Positions 1 to 11,300 of a stretch of DNA of 64,000 bases are shown piece after piece. The stretch spans positions 40,510,977 through 40,574,976 of the forward strand of contig CM055061.1 in assembly GCA_029204045.2 (NCBI GenBank), read 5' to 3'. How positions within the stretch are numbered: position 1 is the stretch's first letter; every line of letters begins with the position of its first letter. Position numbers and translations under genes: made by a program. The notes beneath the pieces were generated by a model that was not told where the DNA came from, did no database searches, and saw only the letters and a program-made list of their open reading frames with translations. The stretch is from Tillandsia leiboldiana (lineage: Eukaryota; Streptophyta; Magnoliopsida; Poales; Bromeliaceae).

Positions 1-44
1 GCCCAGCTAAAGATAGCTAAATGTATGCATCAGAATATCGAAGC

Positions 45-297
45 CTGCCACATCGGGTATGCCAGCCTACGCATAACACCGGTGTGGGATAGGAGTCTCA
101 ATGTCTGCCAAATCGGGTATGCCAGCCTACGCATAACGCCGATATGGGACAGGAGTCTCAAGGTCTGCTAAATCGGGTATGCCAGCCTACGCATAGCACC
201 GATAAGGGATAGGATTCTCAATGTCTGCCCAATCGGGTATGCCAGCCTACGCATAACACCGATATGGGACAGGAGTCTCAGGGTCTCAAGTCTGCAA
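45..297 (-). repeat. 60-bp tandem repeat array inside LTR of A
   Basis: Four diverged copies of a 60-bp unit containing ATCGGGTATGCCAGCCTACG; the period is exact enough that copies line up every 60 bases. The same array is at about 19461-19713 in the other LTR, so it predates this insertion and is an LTR component rather than a new satellite. Confidence 0.88.
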
Positions 298-1597
298 ATC
301 GCGCACTCTGCTCTATAAGGAAAAGTACCGTCCCCCAAAGGAAGCCCAAAACCCTCTCCCCGAAACCCAAGTATCTGACTACACTATCCCAGCCCCTGCT
401 CTAACCCGAGCATAAAATCCCCTATGTCTAAGTGACTGAAGAAAGAATGCAACATGGTTTCTCCTAAGTCAATCCCAGCATGATAGTGTAGCAGAAAAAG
501 GTGGCCTATCTAGGTGACCATTCAAGCATGCAAAAGTCATTATCTTGATGAACCATTTTAAGTACTCTAACCACATACCCCAACCTTTCATTTAATCATT
601 CAACAAGATAGGGATTTAGCATAGATTCCAAGTAATTCTACTACATATTTAAAGCATGGACTCACCATTAATTAACTTGTAGTTTTCTAACAATGCGATT
701 ATCAACGAAGAAACCAGGACTTCATACAAGCATGCTAGGTCCATTTCACAGATTTACTAACAGCATAATCAAAAGCATTATAATAGGCCTAGTGATAAAT
801 CCCAAATAAGAGGTTTACAACATCACCCACCTCGAGCGCTAATCCCAGTTCCCAAAAGCAGAACCCAAGCTCAGTCCAAAAACTCCCCACCAATCTGTAC
901 AAAATACCCCAAAGGAAAGTACATAAGCTACTCATTCAAAATTCCCAGAATCTGTCCCTTAATACCACAGTCCAGAATTCACCAATTTTTACCTACGAAA
1001 AATGCCCAGAAAAATCCAAGGAAAATACTGTCGCGATCCTCGCGACGAGCCCATCGAAACGAGTACCTGCACGCCCAAATCAGAGTTTCCTACGCTGAGA
1101 TAAAAATCCGACAAGAGGGACATCCCCATCCAAACTGTACCAAATTTCTGTAACAAAGAACCACAGAAAAAGGAGATTCTCACCCTCGTCCAAAAACCAG
1201 AAAAATCTGAGAAAAATCCAGGAGACTCCTTGCGAAGTGTAGATGAAAATTTCCTCTTGAATCGCCTCGATCCGACGTCCGAGCGAAAAGATACGGCAAG
1301 AACACTGTGGTGCTGTCCAAAAGTCCGCGACGAAAAATGGGTCAAATGGGTACTCAGAAAACTCCAAGATCAGCACGGAAATCGAGGAACCTCAAAACAC
1401 AGGAGTTGAAGTCCTACCTGTCGTGAGTCCAACGGCGCAAGAATCGGCGAAATCCGATGTCGGGGTGAGTCGGAGGAGTCCAAACACTGAGAAGGGGCGA
1501 AGAAGATCGCCGGGAAACAAGCGTCGCGCCGCGCCGTAAAATGGTGAACCTCGGGAAGAGTGCCTCCAAAAATCCTCAAAGTTCTCCAATGGGTAGT

Positions 1598-1602
1598 GCA
1601 CT
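1598..1602. repeat. Target-site duplication of element B (left copy)
   Basis: GCACT directly precedes the TGTCACGACC terminus of B and recurs at 12759-12763 after its CTACA end. The undisturbed target is seen once at 21014-21018 in the other LTR of A, which proves the insertion. Confidence 0.97.
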
Positions 1603-3029
1603 TGTCACGACCCGGGACCGACAAATTGTACAGTTCGGGCACGCCAACAGACCCGCCAATCGAGCACGACTTCACGCTACCCGAAAGGAACGGTAACAAC
1701 CATCTCGAATCAAAACAATGCTTGTGATGAGATATAATATCAGAGTAAGATCACTACTAATTTAAAACTTTCATTCAATAAACAAATAGTTTAAGCCGAT
1801 ATGAAAGCAGGATAAGAATGAACCATAATAAACTTTATTACATGTTACATCTCTCAACTTACAATTACATAATATTACAATGCCTTTACATAAATTCCTC
1901 ACCATACAAGGTTCACTCAAGAAACATATAGAAGGGATACCTCTGCTAGACCCTCTAGGTCTCTATGCTGCTGGGCTCTTGCCCCTGTCGTGTACCTCGC
2001 CGTCTGCCTCTGAACCGTCGCGATCGCTGCATCCATACCTGAACCTGTGGGGGGGGTGCACCCAAGGGGTGTGAGAACTTACGAGCGAGTTCCCAGTGGG
2101 TTCAACCACCGAGAAAAAGTGTCCTACACCACTTGGTCCAATGGAAGCAATAACAATAGTGCTAGGAAACTAAAACCTCAATATCAAAATGCGGCGATGC
2201 AATATACATGATCACTACACTATCTGTGTGTACTCATCGTTCCAGCACTACTCTGACTAGCCGCACTAGGCTGCTAAGCACCAACTCGGCCACTATGCCG
2301 CTGAATACAGGGTTCAACTAACCCGGCCACCTTGGCCACCCTATTTTCTTTATTCTTTAGATTCTGGTGCTTTAGTTCAAGTTAACCCTCAGAAATTCTT
2401 ATCCAACGGGCCCCAGCCCGGTAGTCCTGCTACCACAAGATAAGATTTCTAAGGTTGCCGATAACACCCGTAAGTGTTACCCCGTCCCACGAAGTAAATG
2501 TGTTCTTCGGACCACTTTCATCGGGGAGGGGGCTTCCCTCGTGTCCGGAATGGTGCGCCCGGGGAGAGGGCAAGCCCTTTACGTCCCGCAGAACCACATT
2601 TCACCTTCGAAGGCACGCCCATTTTATTGTCTTTGTATTTCAGTTGCTTTGTCCTACGGCTGAAGCGTCCTGAACGGGCCACTGCCCGGGAGAGGGATTA
2701 ACCGCCCGTTCCTCCAACCTGAACTAGCTTCACCGAGGATCTTTATGTTCTCTTTCTTTTCTTTTCTTTTCACTTTAGTTCTTAGCCTTTTTGCTTTTGA
2801 ACACTTGCTTTTCTTTTCTTTCTCACTCGAGCCTTCAGCTCACATTGCCACTGGCAATTATTATTACTCTTTCCTTTGAGCATTTAGCACTTTGCTTTCA
2901 CTTTAAGCCTTCCGAAAGTACCTCGTCCGACGGGTCGCTGCCCAGGGAGTCCTGCTCCACTTGACGAGTCTCAAATTCGAAGGCGCCATTTACATTCTCT
3001 TTATCTTAAGCAATTTGTTTGTCTTGCTT

Positions 3030-3660
3030 ATTAACCAAGTTTTAGCTCAATCTTGAGCAATTTGCTTGTCTTGCTTATTAATTACTTTTCATCCCTTACC
3101 CTAGGTCTTGCCACACGGGTAACCAGAGTCTCCTGGACTCGTTCACATTTTACTTTCTTTGTTTAACTTAAATTGAAGTTAAAGTTATTGTCCATTTACC
3201 TGGACACCCTATGACTCTCTCTAGGGTTGTATTTGTTTAATCCTTTAACCTCGGGATCTCATCCCACTTGCCTGATTCTTTACTGAATCCTAGAGTTAAC
3301 TTAACTCTATTTTCCTGTTCCACTTTTAACTTAGAGTTATACTGACTCTAACTCCTTGTCTGTGAGTTTAAACTCTTCTGGATCACTTTAGGATCTCTTT
3401 ACCTAAGTTCACTGTCATACTCATCCTAGAGTCCTTGACTCTATGTTGATCACTGGTTCACCTTAGGTTATCTTTACCTAAGTTCCATGTCATGCTCATC
3501 CTAGAGTCCCTTGACTCTATGTTGATCACTCTATCCAGTGTCCTTAGGTTATTACCTAAGACCATGCCACTCATCCACCCTAGGATAACTCCTAAGTTCT
3601 GATGCCACTCAGTGAACCCTGAAACTAGGTTTTCTCCTAGTCTTACAACCAACATGTTCT
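3030..3660. repeat. Dense short inverted repeats in LTR of B
   Basis: Many short self-complementary steps of the CTTAGGT/ACCTAAG and CTAGAGT/ACTCTA kind follow one another, along with repeated TTGAGCAATTTGCTTGTC. The matching copy is at about 9770-10400. No protein signal is seen. Confidence 0.5.
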
Positions 3661-4130
3661 CTTTCCTTATGTCACATGATTCCTAGGGTCATACCCTAAC
3701 ATGATCACAATCATAAAGGCTAATCACATTCATTCATGCAGTTATTTTTACATCCATCATAAAAATAACATTTATCCTCTAGGCATGCAATCTATCCTTT
3801 ATCTTTGGCAACCAACAGTTGCACTTTTCATCTGTGTCCTTTTACACATGCACATTTATCATCTATCTCTGGCAACCAACAGTTGCATTCTTTCATCTGA
3901 TTCCAATTACACAGGCAATCATAATCATAATTACCTAACGCCTCTAACAGGCTACTATCATGCTTCGAATCGAAAAGCAAAGGAGCAAGGGGAGAGGTCA
4001 CCCAATTTCGGCAGAATCACCCACCTTGTGGAGTCCCCAATTTCCCTTCATATCTCCACACTTGATCACAATTCTGCCAATTGCTTGTAGACACTTGCAA
4101 TTGGCCTCCATGCGGCTCCACTTTGTACCT

Positions 4131-4825
4131 CGAGCTTGCACGCAAAACGGAGCATGCTTCTCTTAAGGCTGCACGCAAAACGATGCACGATCTCTCCTGC
4201 CCTGTACGTAAAACGGTGTACACCATTAGTGACGGCACGCTAAACGGTGCGCGACAACGCGACCTGCACGCGAAACGGAGCAATACCTCAAACTGGCACG
4301 CAAAACGGTGCACGCTCCACTGTAAGGGTGCACGCGGAACGATGCACCTTCATCCAGTCCTGTTCGCAACACAAGGTGTATCGTTAGAACCGGCACGCGA
4401 AACGGTGCACGTTAACACGAACCGCACGCGAAACGGTGCACGTACCTCGAAACTGCACGCAAAACGGTGCACATCTGACTGTGGGGTTGCACGCGAAACG
4501 GTGCATTTTCATCCGGTCCTGAACGCAACACAGAATACATTGTTAGGACCCGCATGCAAAACGATGCGCGACAACACGAACGGCACGCGAGACGGAGCAC
4601 GTACCTCGAAACTGCACGCAAAACGGTGCACATCTGACTGTGGGGTTGCACGCAAAATGGTGCATTTTCATCCGGTCCTGAACGTAAAACAGAGCGTATC
4701 ATTAGGGTCTACTCGACAAATGGTGTCCGCTAGTCCAACCTACGCACAAAACAGAGCACTTACCTCGTGTCGGCACGCAAAACGAGACGTGCCAAAAACG
4801 CCCGCAAAACTCGAGCAGTAAGACG
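4131..4825. repeat. Degenerate GCACGCAAAACGGTGCA tandem block in LTR of B
   Basis: About 17 variants of a core close to GCACGCRAAACGGTGCA, embedded in a higher-order period of 159 bp (the phrase AACTGCACGCAAAACGG starts at 4451 and again at 4610). The second LTR carries it at 10871-11565. The 246-codon frame across it is a by-product of a period divisible by three. Confidence 0.8.
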
Positions 4826-5095
4826 GCACAGAGAAGTTGGGTCCCTAACATGCATGTGGGCAAAGGGGTCAAACCCATAATCCAAAAGGGAGTATAGAAA
4901 CTGTGCCGAAATACCACAAAAATATAACAAACGACCTACCTTGACGGCATCGCGTAGTCCATCTGGCTTTTTGGAGCATTTTGCGCGCTCCACGATGCCC
5001 ACAATGCCTCGCCGCAACACTCCCCGACCTTCTTCCTCACTCTCCCTCACTCTCGGATGAAGAAGGAAACGAAGAAGGAGAAGAAGTGGCTTGCG

Positions 5096-5570
5096 GGGAG
5101 GAAGAAGAAGAAGAAAAAGAGGAAAAGGGGAGGGGGCGGTCCACGGTGCACGGTGCACCGTGCACCGGCCGGTGCACCACACCCACCCGGGTGCACCCGG
5201 CCCACGCAAGAGGAAGGGAGGCCACGTGGCCGCGTCCCTGCGCGCCACGCGGCCGCGCAGCCCACGCGCCACACGGGCGCGTGACACCGGGCCGCCCACA
5301 GGCGCGGGACACGCGCCCGTGACACGGGCGTGCGCCCCAGCGCCCGCGCGGGCGCCAACTGGGGTCCGCCACGTGGCGGCCCCCACGTGGCCCGCGCATG
5401 GGTGCGCCTGTGCACCTGACGCGCGCAGAGGCGCGCCCTGTCGCGTCAGCCGCGCCTCGCCTGACGCGCCGCGGCCTCCTCGGGATCCGTGCCACGCGTG
5501 TCTCGATCCGCGTGCCGCGACGCCTCGATTTGCGTGCCGCTTTGCCTCGAAAAGCGCGCACGCCTACCGG
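5096..5570. repeat. GC-rich, G-box-bearing stretch of LTR B
   Basis: A purine run (5096-5140) passes into very GC-rich DNA with palindromic GGTGCACCGGCCGGTGCACC-like turns. CACGTG occurs at 5223, 5370 and 5384. Several 100-220-codon frames exist on both strands, with Pro/Arg/Ala-rich products typical of GC-rich non-coding DNA. Confidence 0.6.
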
Positions 5571-6018
5571 ACTCCAAATCCAACAAATAAATTGTCCATC
5601 CTTAGCGATTTCGCGCGCTGAGTCCAGAAATGATGTCCGTTTCTCCAAATTCTCATCCGATAATCTGTCGAATTCCCCCGGATAGCCCACTGATCCGGTT
5701 TTCCGTACCGGGTCCAATTCTGGAGCCCGATTTGCCGAATATCAACTCTAAAATTTCCCGGAGGTGCCCGGAGAGGAATCCTTCAATCCAACTCCGCCCG
5801 GGGGCCAACTGTGACATCTACTACGCGCGAAACCACTTCTGAACACTCGACGGGTCCTCCAATGACCCACGCGATCTCTTTTTAAGCCCGGTTTCCAACG
5901 CTTGTGCCCAAGTTGCACCACAATTCCATTTCTAGGTCATTCTTCACCTCAATAAACAATAGTATTTCATACTATTTTTATTTTCCATTATTTATATTCC
6001 AAATTCCGGTTCACTACA

Positions 6019-6031
6019 TTCTACCCCCCTT
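6019..6031 (-). other. Element B polypurine tract
   Basis: Sense strand AAGGGGGGTAGAA directly abuts the 3' LTR. Just upstream (sense) is CGAGGACGAAACTTATTTT, the familiar tail of gypsy internal regions. Confidence 0.88.
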
Positions 6032-8099
6032 AAAATAAGTTTCGTCCTCGAAACTCGAATCACATCTCGACTTCTACTTAATCGAGAGGGGGAAAAATCT
6101 TGTCCCACTGCTGGGCTCACTGAACCTCGTGACCGGCATCACACTGCCTGCTCGCCCACAATTACACGAGTAGCTCATCCATGAATCCCTATTTCAACTT
6201 AGGGACAAACTCAGACCTGGTAATTTGGTCATTTTCACCAAGTAGGTGGGAGACACATTTGAGCACTTGCTCTCTCTCTCAGTTGCTACAAGGGCGAAGT
6301 CTCATCTTGCGAAATCTTCACTTTAATTCCGCGATCATTTCACCTTTCACAAGGAGGTTGCATCTGCAACTAATTACATTTACCGCATTTTTCGGTCGCT
6401 CTGCTGCCAAATGCGGAGTGCAAAGGCCAATCCACAGGTTCTCAGCCATCACACACGCTACTAGCGCCCTAAGTCCACAGGTTTTCAGCCATCACACACG
6501 CTACTAGCGCCCTAAGTCCACAGGTTTTCAGCCATCACACACGCTACTAGCGCCCTAAGTCAACAGGTTTTCAGCCATCACACACGCTACTAGCGCCCTA
6601 AGTCCACAGGTTTTCAGCTAACCCGATATCTCGGACTACTGACAGGTTCACAGACCACGGTCCAATAGGGCCTATAGCCCAACGCTAGTCCCACACTGTG
6701 CAATAGCTCTCGGTAGCACGCAGATCCAAACGTCATACGGGTAGATCCACACTTAGGATTACTACCCCAATACTCCCACTAGGAGCTACAGTACCTCAAT
6801 CACCACTAGCTCTATGGCCTGGTCATAACACACTCTCAGTGTACTAATAGCCTCAATGCTTACGCGTGGCATTCCACGTTCCCGGGTCATCGCTCGGACT
6901 ACCGTCCCGACCAATGTCTATCATGCCCCGCCATCAGGCCTCGGGCCGCTGTCTCTCACAGCCGACTGCGCATGCCCACTGGGCTACAGGCCCACAGTCC
7001 ACAAACACGGTCCAGGCACGGATCGTCCCCAAGCGAACCCGCTAATCGTCGCCACGCGACCACTATGCTCCACTGAGCGAAAACCAGCTAACCAGTCGTC
7101 AATCCGTGACCCGTACTTTCTATCGACTCTAGCCACACTGGGAAAAGGCTAATATGCCACCTAATCCGCACCCACTGGCTAAACGATACTGGTGCTCCAG
7201 GAGCACCCAACAGTCGGGCGTCCAGCGCCCCCAATGCTAACTCGCGAAAACCCAGTGCTAAGCGGCTTGCTTAAACACACCACGGCTCTCGTGCAACTCT
7301 CCCAATGAGGTCGAGGCACCACGCTAACTGTTTCACCAACTCTGGTGATGAACACGCAAACCCTGTGGTGGCAACCCTTGCCATTATGCCGATCCCTCAG
7401 ACCGGCGCCATAAAACTCCCGCTTACTTGCGAGGTTTTCGAATCTCGAAACCTATCCTGGGTCTTACCAGCCCCACCATGCGGCACTCATCCATGAAGAC
7501 ATGCCACACAGTGACTACCGTCATCAGGGCGAACTTTCGCCACTGGGCCCGTAATTCATTCTTGCCCTAACCTTTAGGACACCGCAACTTGGCTCTCGCA
7601 ACAAAGCGATCACCAGCGTTTCACGAGTCGGTCTCTCACTGGACCTTATCAAGTACACTTTGCCGGCAAACCAGCTGACGCAAGCTTACGGCATCTTTCA
7701 CAGAAGGTGCAGGGTGCGCCGACAAGGGTTCAGCGGCCACCTGCAACACTCTCTGCTGTTGCCTCTTAGCTTGATCTATTTCCCATTTTCTTGAGATAAT
7801 GACACTCGCCCATCTAGGCGACGTAATCCGCTTCCCTGCCGGCGGGGAAACCTCCGCTTATTGGTTAAGAAGCATCGGTCTACTGCTGGACCACATCAAC
7901 CAGAGCGGTCTCCTGACATCGCAGCTCGTGTACCATGTTTGACTCAGAGCGCCCTCCCGGCACGAGTCCAAACAAGCGCGTATCCCTGCGTGGTGTCATC
8001 GCTAGTATGCACACCACAACGAAATGATTTGCTCAAATTTTAGCAATTTGAGCAACGCGTAATCTATATACCGGCAACGAAGCTCATCGACTCAATCAT
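6032..8099 (-). other. Element B internal non-coding region
   Basis: About 2 kb without an open frame above 110 codons and without zinc-knuckle, protease, RT, RNase H or integrase motifs in any frame. It carries a 43-bp tandem array at 6433-6618. The region is continuous between PPT and leader, so it looks like the normal interior of a non-coding element, not a decayed pol. Confidence 0.8.
6433..6618. repeat. 43-bp tandem repeat, about 4.3 copies
   Basis: Unit contains CACAGGTTTTCAGCCATCAC followed by ACACGCTACTAGCGCCC. Copies are nearly identical (one CTC for TTC, one CAA for CCA), indicating recent slippage or selection for homogeneity. Confidence 0.92.
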
Positions 8100-8246
8100 G
8101 CGAAAGTATAGGAGGGTACTCCTTTTCATCTCCAACATTACGTTGTCGGCCGCCCAACGTAATATCCGAAAAATGAAAGCTCGTTGCCCTCGATCAATCC
8201 CAACATCCTTCGTGGGAACAAATAACAACCAATCAGTTACTTTCGC
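8100..8246 (-). promoter_or_regulatory. Leader RNA fold of element B (candidate dimerisation/packaging signal)
   Basis: A closing stem GCGAAAGTA (8100-8108) pairs with TACTTTCGC (8238-8246). Inside, a perfect 9-bp hairpin ATTACGTTG (8137-8145) with CAACGTAAT (8155-8163) presents a 9-nt loop holding the self-complementary CGGCCG (8147-8152). The same architecture with different bases is in A and H. It lies just 3' of the PBS on the sense strand. Confidence 0.6.
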
Positions 8247-8321
8247 CCAAAAATTCACGCACTCTCTCGTGCTAATCCCTAGGGTCTCCCTAAGGTTGCT
8301 AACCACCTAGGACTATTCCTA

Positions 8322-8334
8322 GGCTCTGATACCA
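8322..8334 (-). other. Element B primer-binding site (initiator tRNA-Met)
   Basis: Sense strand TGGTATCAGAGCC, 8 nt from the 5' LTR end. It fixes the minus-strand orientation. Confidence 0.95.
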
Positions 8335-8342
8335 CTCTTATC

Positions 8343-11300
8343 TGTCACGACCCGGGACCGACAAATTGTACAGTTCGGGCACGCCAACAGACCCGCCAAT
8401 CGAGCACGACTTCACGCTACCCGAAAGGAACGGTAACAACCATCTCGAATCAAAACAATGCTTGTGATGAGATATAATATCAGAGTAAGATCACTACTAA
8501 TTTAAAACTTTCATTCAATAAACAAATAGTTTAAGCCGATATGAAAGCAGGATAAGAATGAACCATAATAAACTTTATTACATGTTACATCTCTCAACTT
8601 ACAATTACATAATATTACAATGCCTTTACATAAATTCCTCACCATACAAGGTTCACTCAAGAAACATATAGAAGGGATACCTCTGCTAGACCCTCTAGGT
8701 CTCTATGCTGCTGGGCTCTTGCCCCTGTCGTGTACCTCGCCGTCTGCCTCTGAACCGTCGCGATCGCTGCATCCATACCTGAACCTGTGGGGGGGGTGCA
8801 CCCAAGGGGTGTGAGAACTTACGAGCGAGTTCCCAGTGGGTTCAACCACCGAGAAAAAGTGTCCTACAAAACTTGGTCCAATGGAAGCAATAACAATAGT
8901 GCTAGGAAACTAAAACCTCAATATCAAAATGCGGCAATGCAATATACATGATCACTACACTATCTGTGTGTACTCATCGTCCCAGCACTACTCTGACTAG
9001 CCGCACTAGGCTGCTAAGCACCAACTCGGCCACTATGCCGCTGAATACAGGGTTCAACTAACCCGGCCACCTTGGCCACTCTATTTTCTTTATTCTTTAG
9101 ATTCTGGTGCTTTAGTTCAAGTTAACCCTCAGAAATTCTTATCCAACGGGCCCCAGCCCAGTAGTCCTGCTACAACAAGATAAGATTTCTAAGGTTGCCG
9201 ATAACACCCGTAAGTGTTACCCCGTCCCACGAAGTAAATGTGTTCTTCGGACCACTTTCATCGGGGAGGGGGCTTCCCTCGTGTCCGGAATGGTGCGCCC
9301 GGGGAGAGGGCAAGCCCTTTACGTCCCGCAGAACCACATTTCACCTTCGAAGGCACGCCCATTTTATTGTCTTTGTATTTCAGTTGCTTTGTCCTACGGC
9401 TGAAGCGTCCTGAACGGGCCACTGCCCGGGAGAGGGATTAACCGCCCGTTCCTCCAACCTGAACTAGCTTCACCGAGGATCTTTATGTTCTCTTTCTTTT
9501 CTTTTCTTTTCACTTTAGTTCTTAGCCTTTTTGCTTTTGAACACTTGCTTTTCTTTTCTTTCTCACTCGAGCCTTCAGCTCACATTGCCACTGGCAATTA
9601 TTATTACTCTTTCCTTTGAGCATTTAGCACTTTGCTTTCACTTTAAGCCTTCCGAAAGTACCTCGTCCGACGGGTCGCTGCCCAGGGAGTCCTGCTCCAC
9701 TTGACGAGTCTCAAATTCGAAGGCGCCATTTACATTCTCTTTATCTTAAGCAATTTGTTTGTCTTGCTTATTAGCCAAGTTTTAGCTCTATCTTGAGCAA
9801 TTTGCTTGTCTTGCTTATTAATTACTTTTCATCCCTTACCCTAGGTCTTGCCACACGGGTAACCAGAGTCTCCTGGACTCGTTCACATTTTACTTTCTTT
9901 GTTTAACTTAAATTTAAGTTAAAGTTATTGTCCATTTACCTGGACACCCTATGACTCTCTCTAGGGTTGTATTTGTTTAATCCTTTAACCTCGGGATCTC
10001 ATCCCACTTGCCTGATTCTTTACTGAATCCTAGAGTTAACTTAACTCTATTTTCCTGTTCCACTTTTAACTTAGAGTTATACTGACTCTAACTCCTTGTC
10101 TGTGAGTTTAAACTCTTCTGGATCACTTTAGGATCTCTTTACCTAAGTTCACTGTCATACTCATCCTAGAGTCCTTGACTCTATGTTGATCACTGGTTCA
10201 CCTTAGGTTATCTTTACCTAAGTTCCATGTCATGCTCATCCTAGAGTCCCTTGACTCTATGTTGATCACTCTATCCAGTGTCCTTAGGTTATTACCTAAG
10301 ACCATGCCACTCATCCACCCTAGGATAACTCCTAAGTTCTGATGCCACTCAGTGAACCCTGAAACTAGGTTTTCTCCTAGTCTTACAACCAACATGTTCT
10401 CTTTCCTTATGTCACATGATTCCTAGGGTCATACCCTAACATGATCACAATCATAAAGGCTAATCACATTCATTCATGCAGTTATTTTTACATCCATCAT
10501 AAAAATAACATTTATCCTCTAGGCATGCAATCTATCCTTTATCTTTGGCAACCAACAGTTGCACTTTTCATCTGTGTCCTTTTACACATGCACATTTATC
10601 ATCTATCTCTGGCAACCAACAGTTGCATTCTTTCATCTGATTCCAATTACACAGGCAATCATAATCATAATTACCTAACGCCTCTAACAGGCTACTATCA
10701 TGCTTCGAATCGAAAAGCAAAGGAGCAAGGGGAGAGGTCACCCAATTTCGGCAGAATCACCCACCTTGTGGAGTCCCCAATTTCCCTTCATATCTCCACA
10801 CTTGATCACAATTCTGCCAATTGATTGTAGACACTTGCAATTGGCCTCCATGCGGCTCCACTTTGTACCTCGAGCTTGCACGCAAAACGGAGCATGCTTC
10901 TCTTAAGGCTGCACGCAAAACGATGCGCGATCTCTCCTGCCCTGTACGTAAAACGGTGTACACCATTAGTGACGGCACGCTAAACGGTGCGCGACAACGC
11001 GACCTGCACGCGAAACGGAGCAATACCTCAAACTGGCATGCAAAACGGTGCACGCTCCACTGTAAGGGTGCACGCGGAACGATGCACCTTCATCCAGTCC
11101 TGTTCGCAACACAAGGTGTATCGTTAGAACCGGCACGCGAAACGGTGCACGTTAACACGAACCGCACGCGAAACGGTGCACGTACCTCGAAACTACACGC
11201 AAAACGGTGCACATCTGACTGTGGGGTTGCACGCGAAATGGTGCTTTTTCATCCGGTCCTGAACGCAACACAGAATACATTGTTAGGACCCGCATGCAAA

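Larger units (their letters stand above)
1..1602 (-). repeat. Element A 3' LTR, first part (U5 side, left end outside window)
   Basis: Colinear with 19417-21018 of the 5' LTR without net length change; about 14 substitutions seen. It ends at the GCACT target duplicated by element B. It includes the 60-bp tandem array at its left end and the conserved splice-donor-like CTCGAG/GTGGGTG (sense strand) near 823-835. Confidence 0.93.
2045..4939 (-). other. Candidate intron within LTR of B
   Basis: On the sense strand a donor-like CAAG/GTAGGT lies at 4939 and an acceptor-like pyrimidine run ending CCCACAG/G at 2045, about 440 nt before the LTR 3' end. The acceptor position matches those in A, F, G and H. 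The inference is only from sequence signals. Confidence 0.35.
1603..6018 (-). repeat. Element B 3' LTR
   Basis: Begins TGTCACGACC and ends CACTACA; same length as 8343-12758. It contains pyrimidine-rich AT-poor hairpin-prone sequence (3030-3660), a GTGCAC-type tandem block (4131-4825) and a very GC-rich stretch (5100-5560). The open frames here, up to 246 codons, are repeat-derived and differ in no protein-like way from their antisense, so none is called as a gene. Confidence 0.95.

Noticed and set aside
45..297. CRISPR or satellite array of 60-bp units
   Set aside because: No unique spacers; the same array lies in both LTRs of A.
4081..4821. 246-codon frame rich in Ala, Lys, Thr and His with internal repeats (also at 10821-11561)
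   Set aside because: It is the translation of a DNA tandem repeat with a period divisible by three (159 bp) in a non-coding LTR; antisense frames are just as open.
5037..5717. Overlapping 100-226-codon Arg/Pro/Ala-rich frames on both strands
   Set aside because: Expected from very GC-rich sequence lacking stop codons; products are low complexity with no domain.
6433..6618. CRISPR-like array
   Set aside because: Direct tandem repeat without spacers in a plant retroelement.
8331..8334. tRNA gene from the tRNA-Met complement next to LTRs
   Set aside because: Only the 11-16-nt primer-binding site is present, not a tRNA fold; no tRNA gene was found elsewhere.
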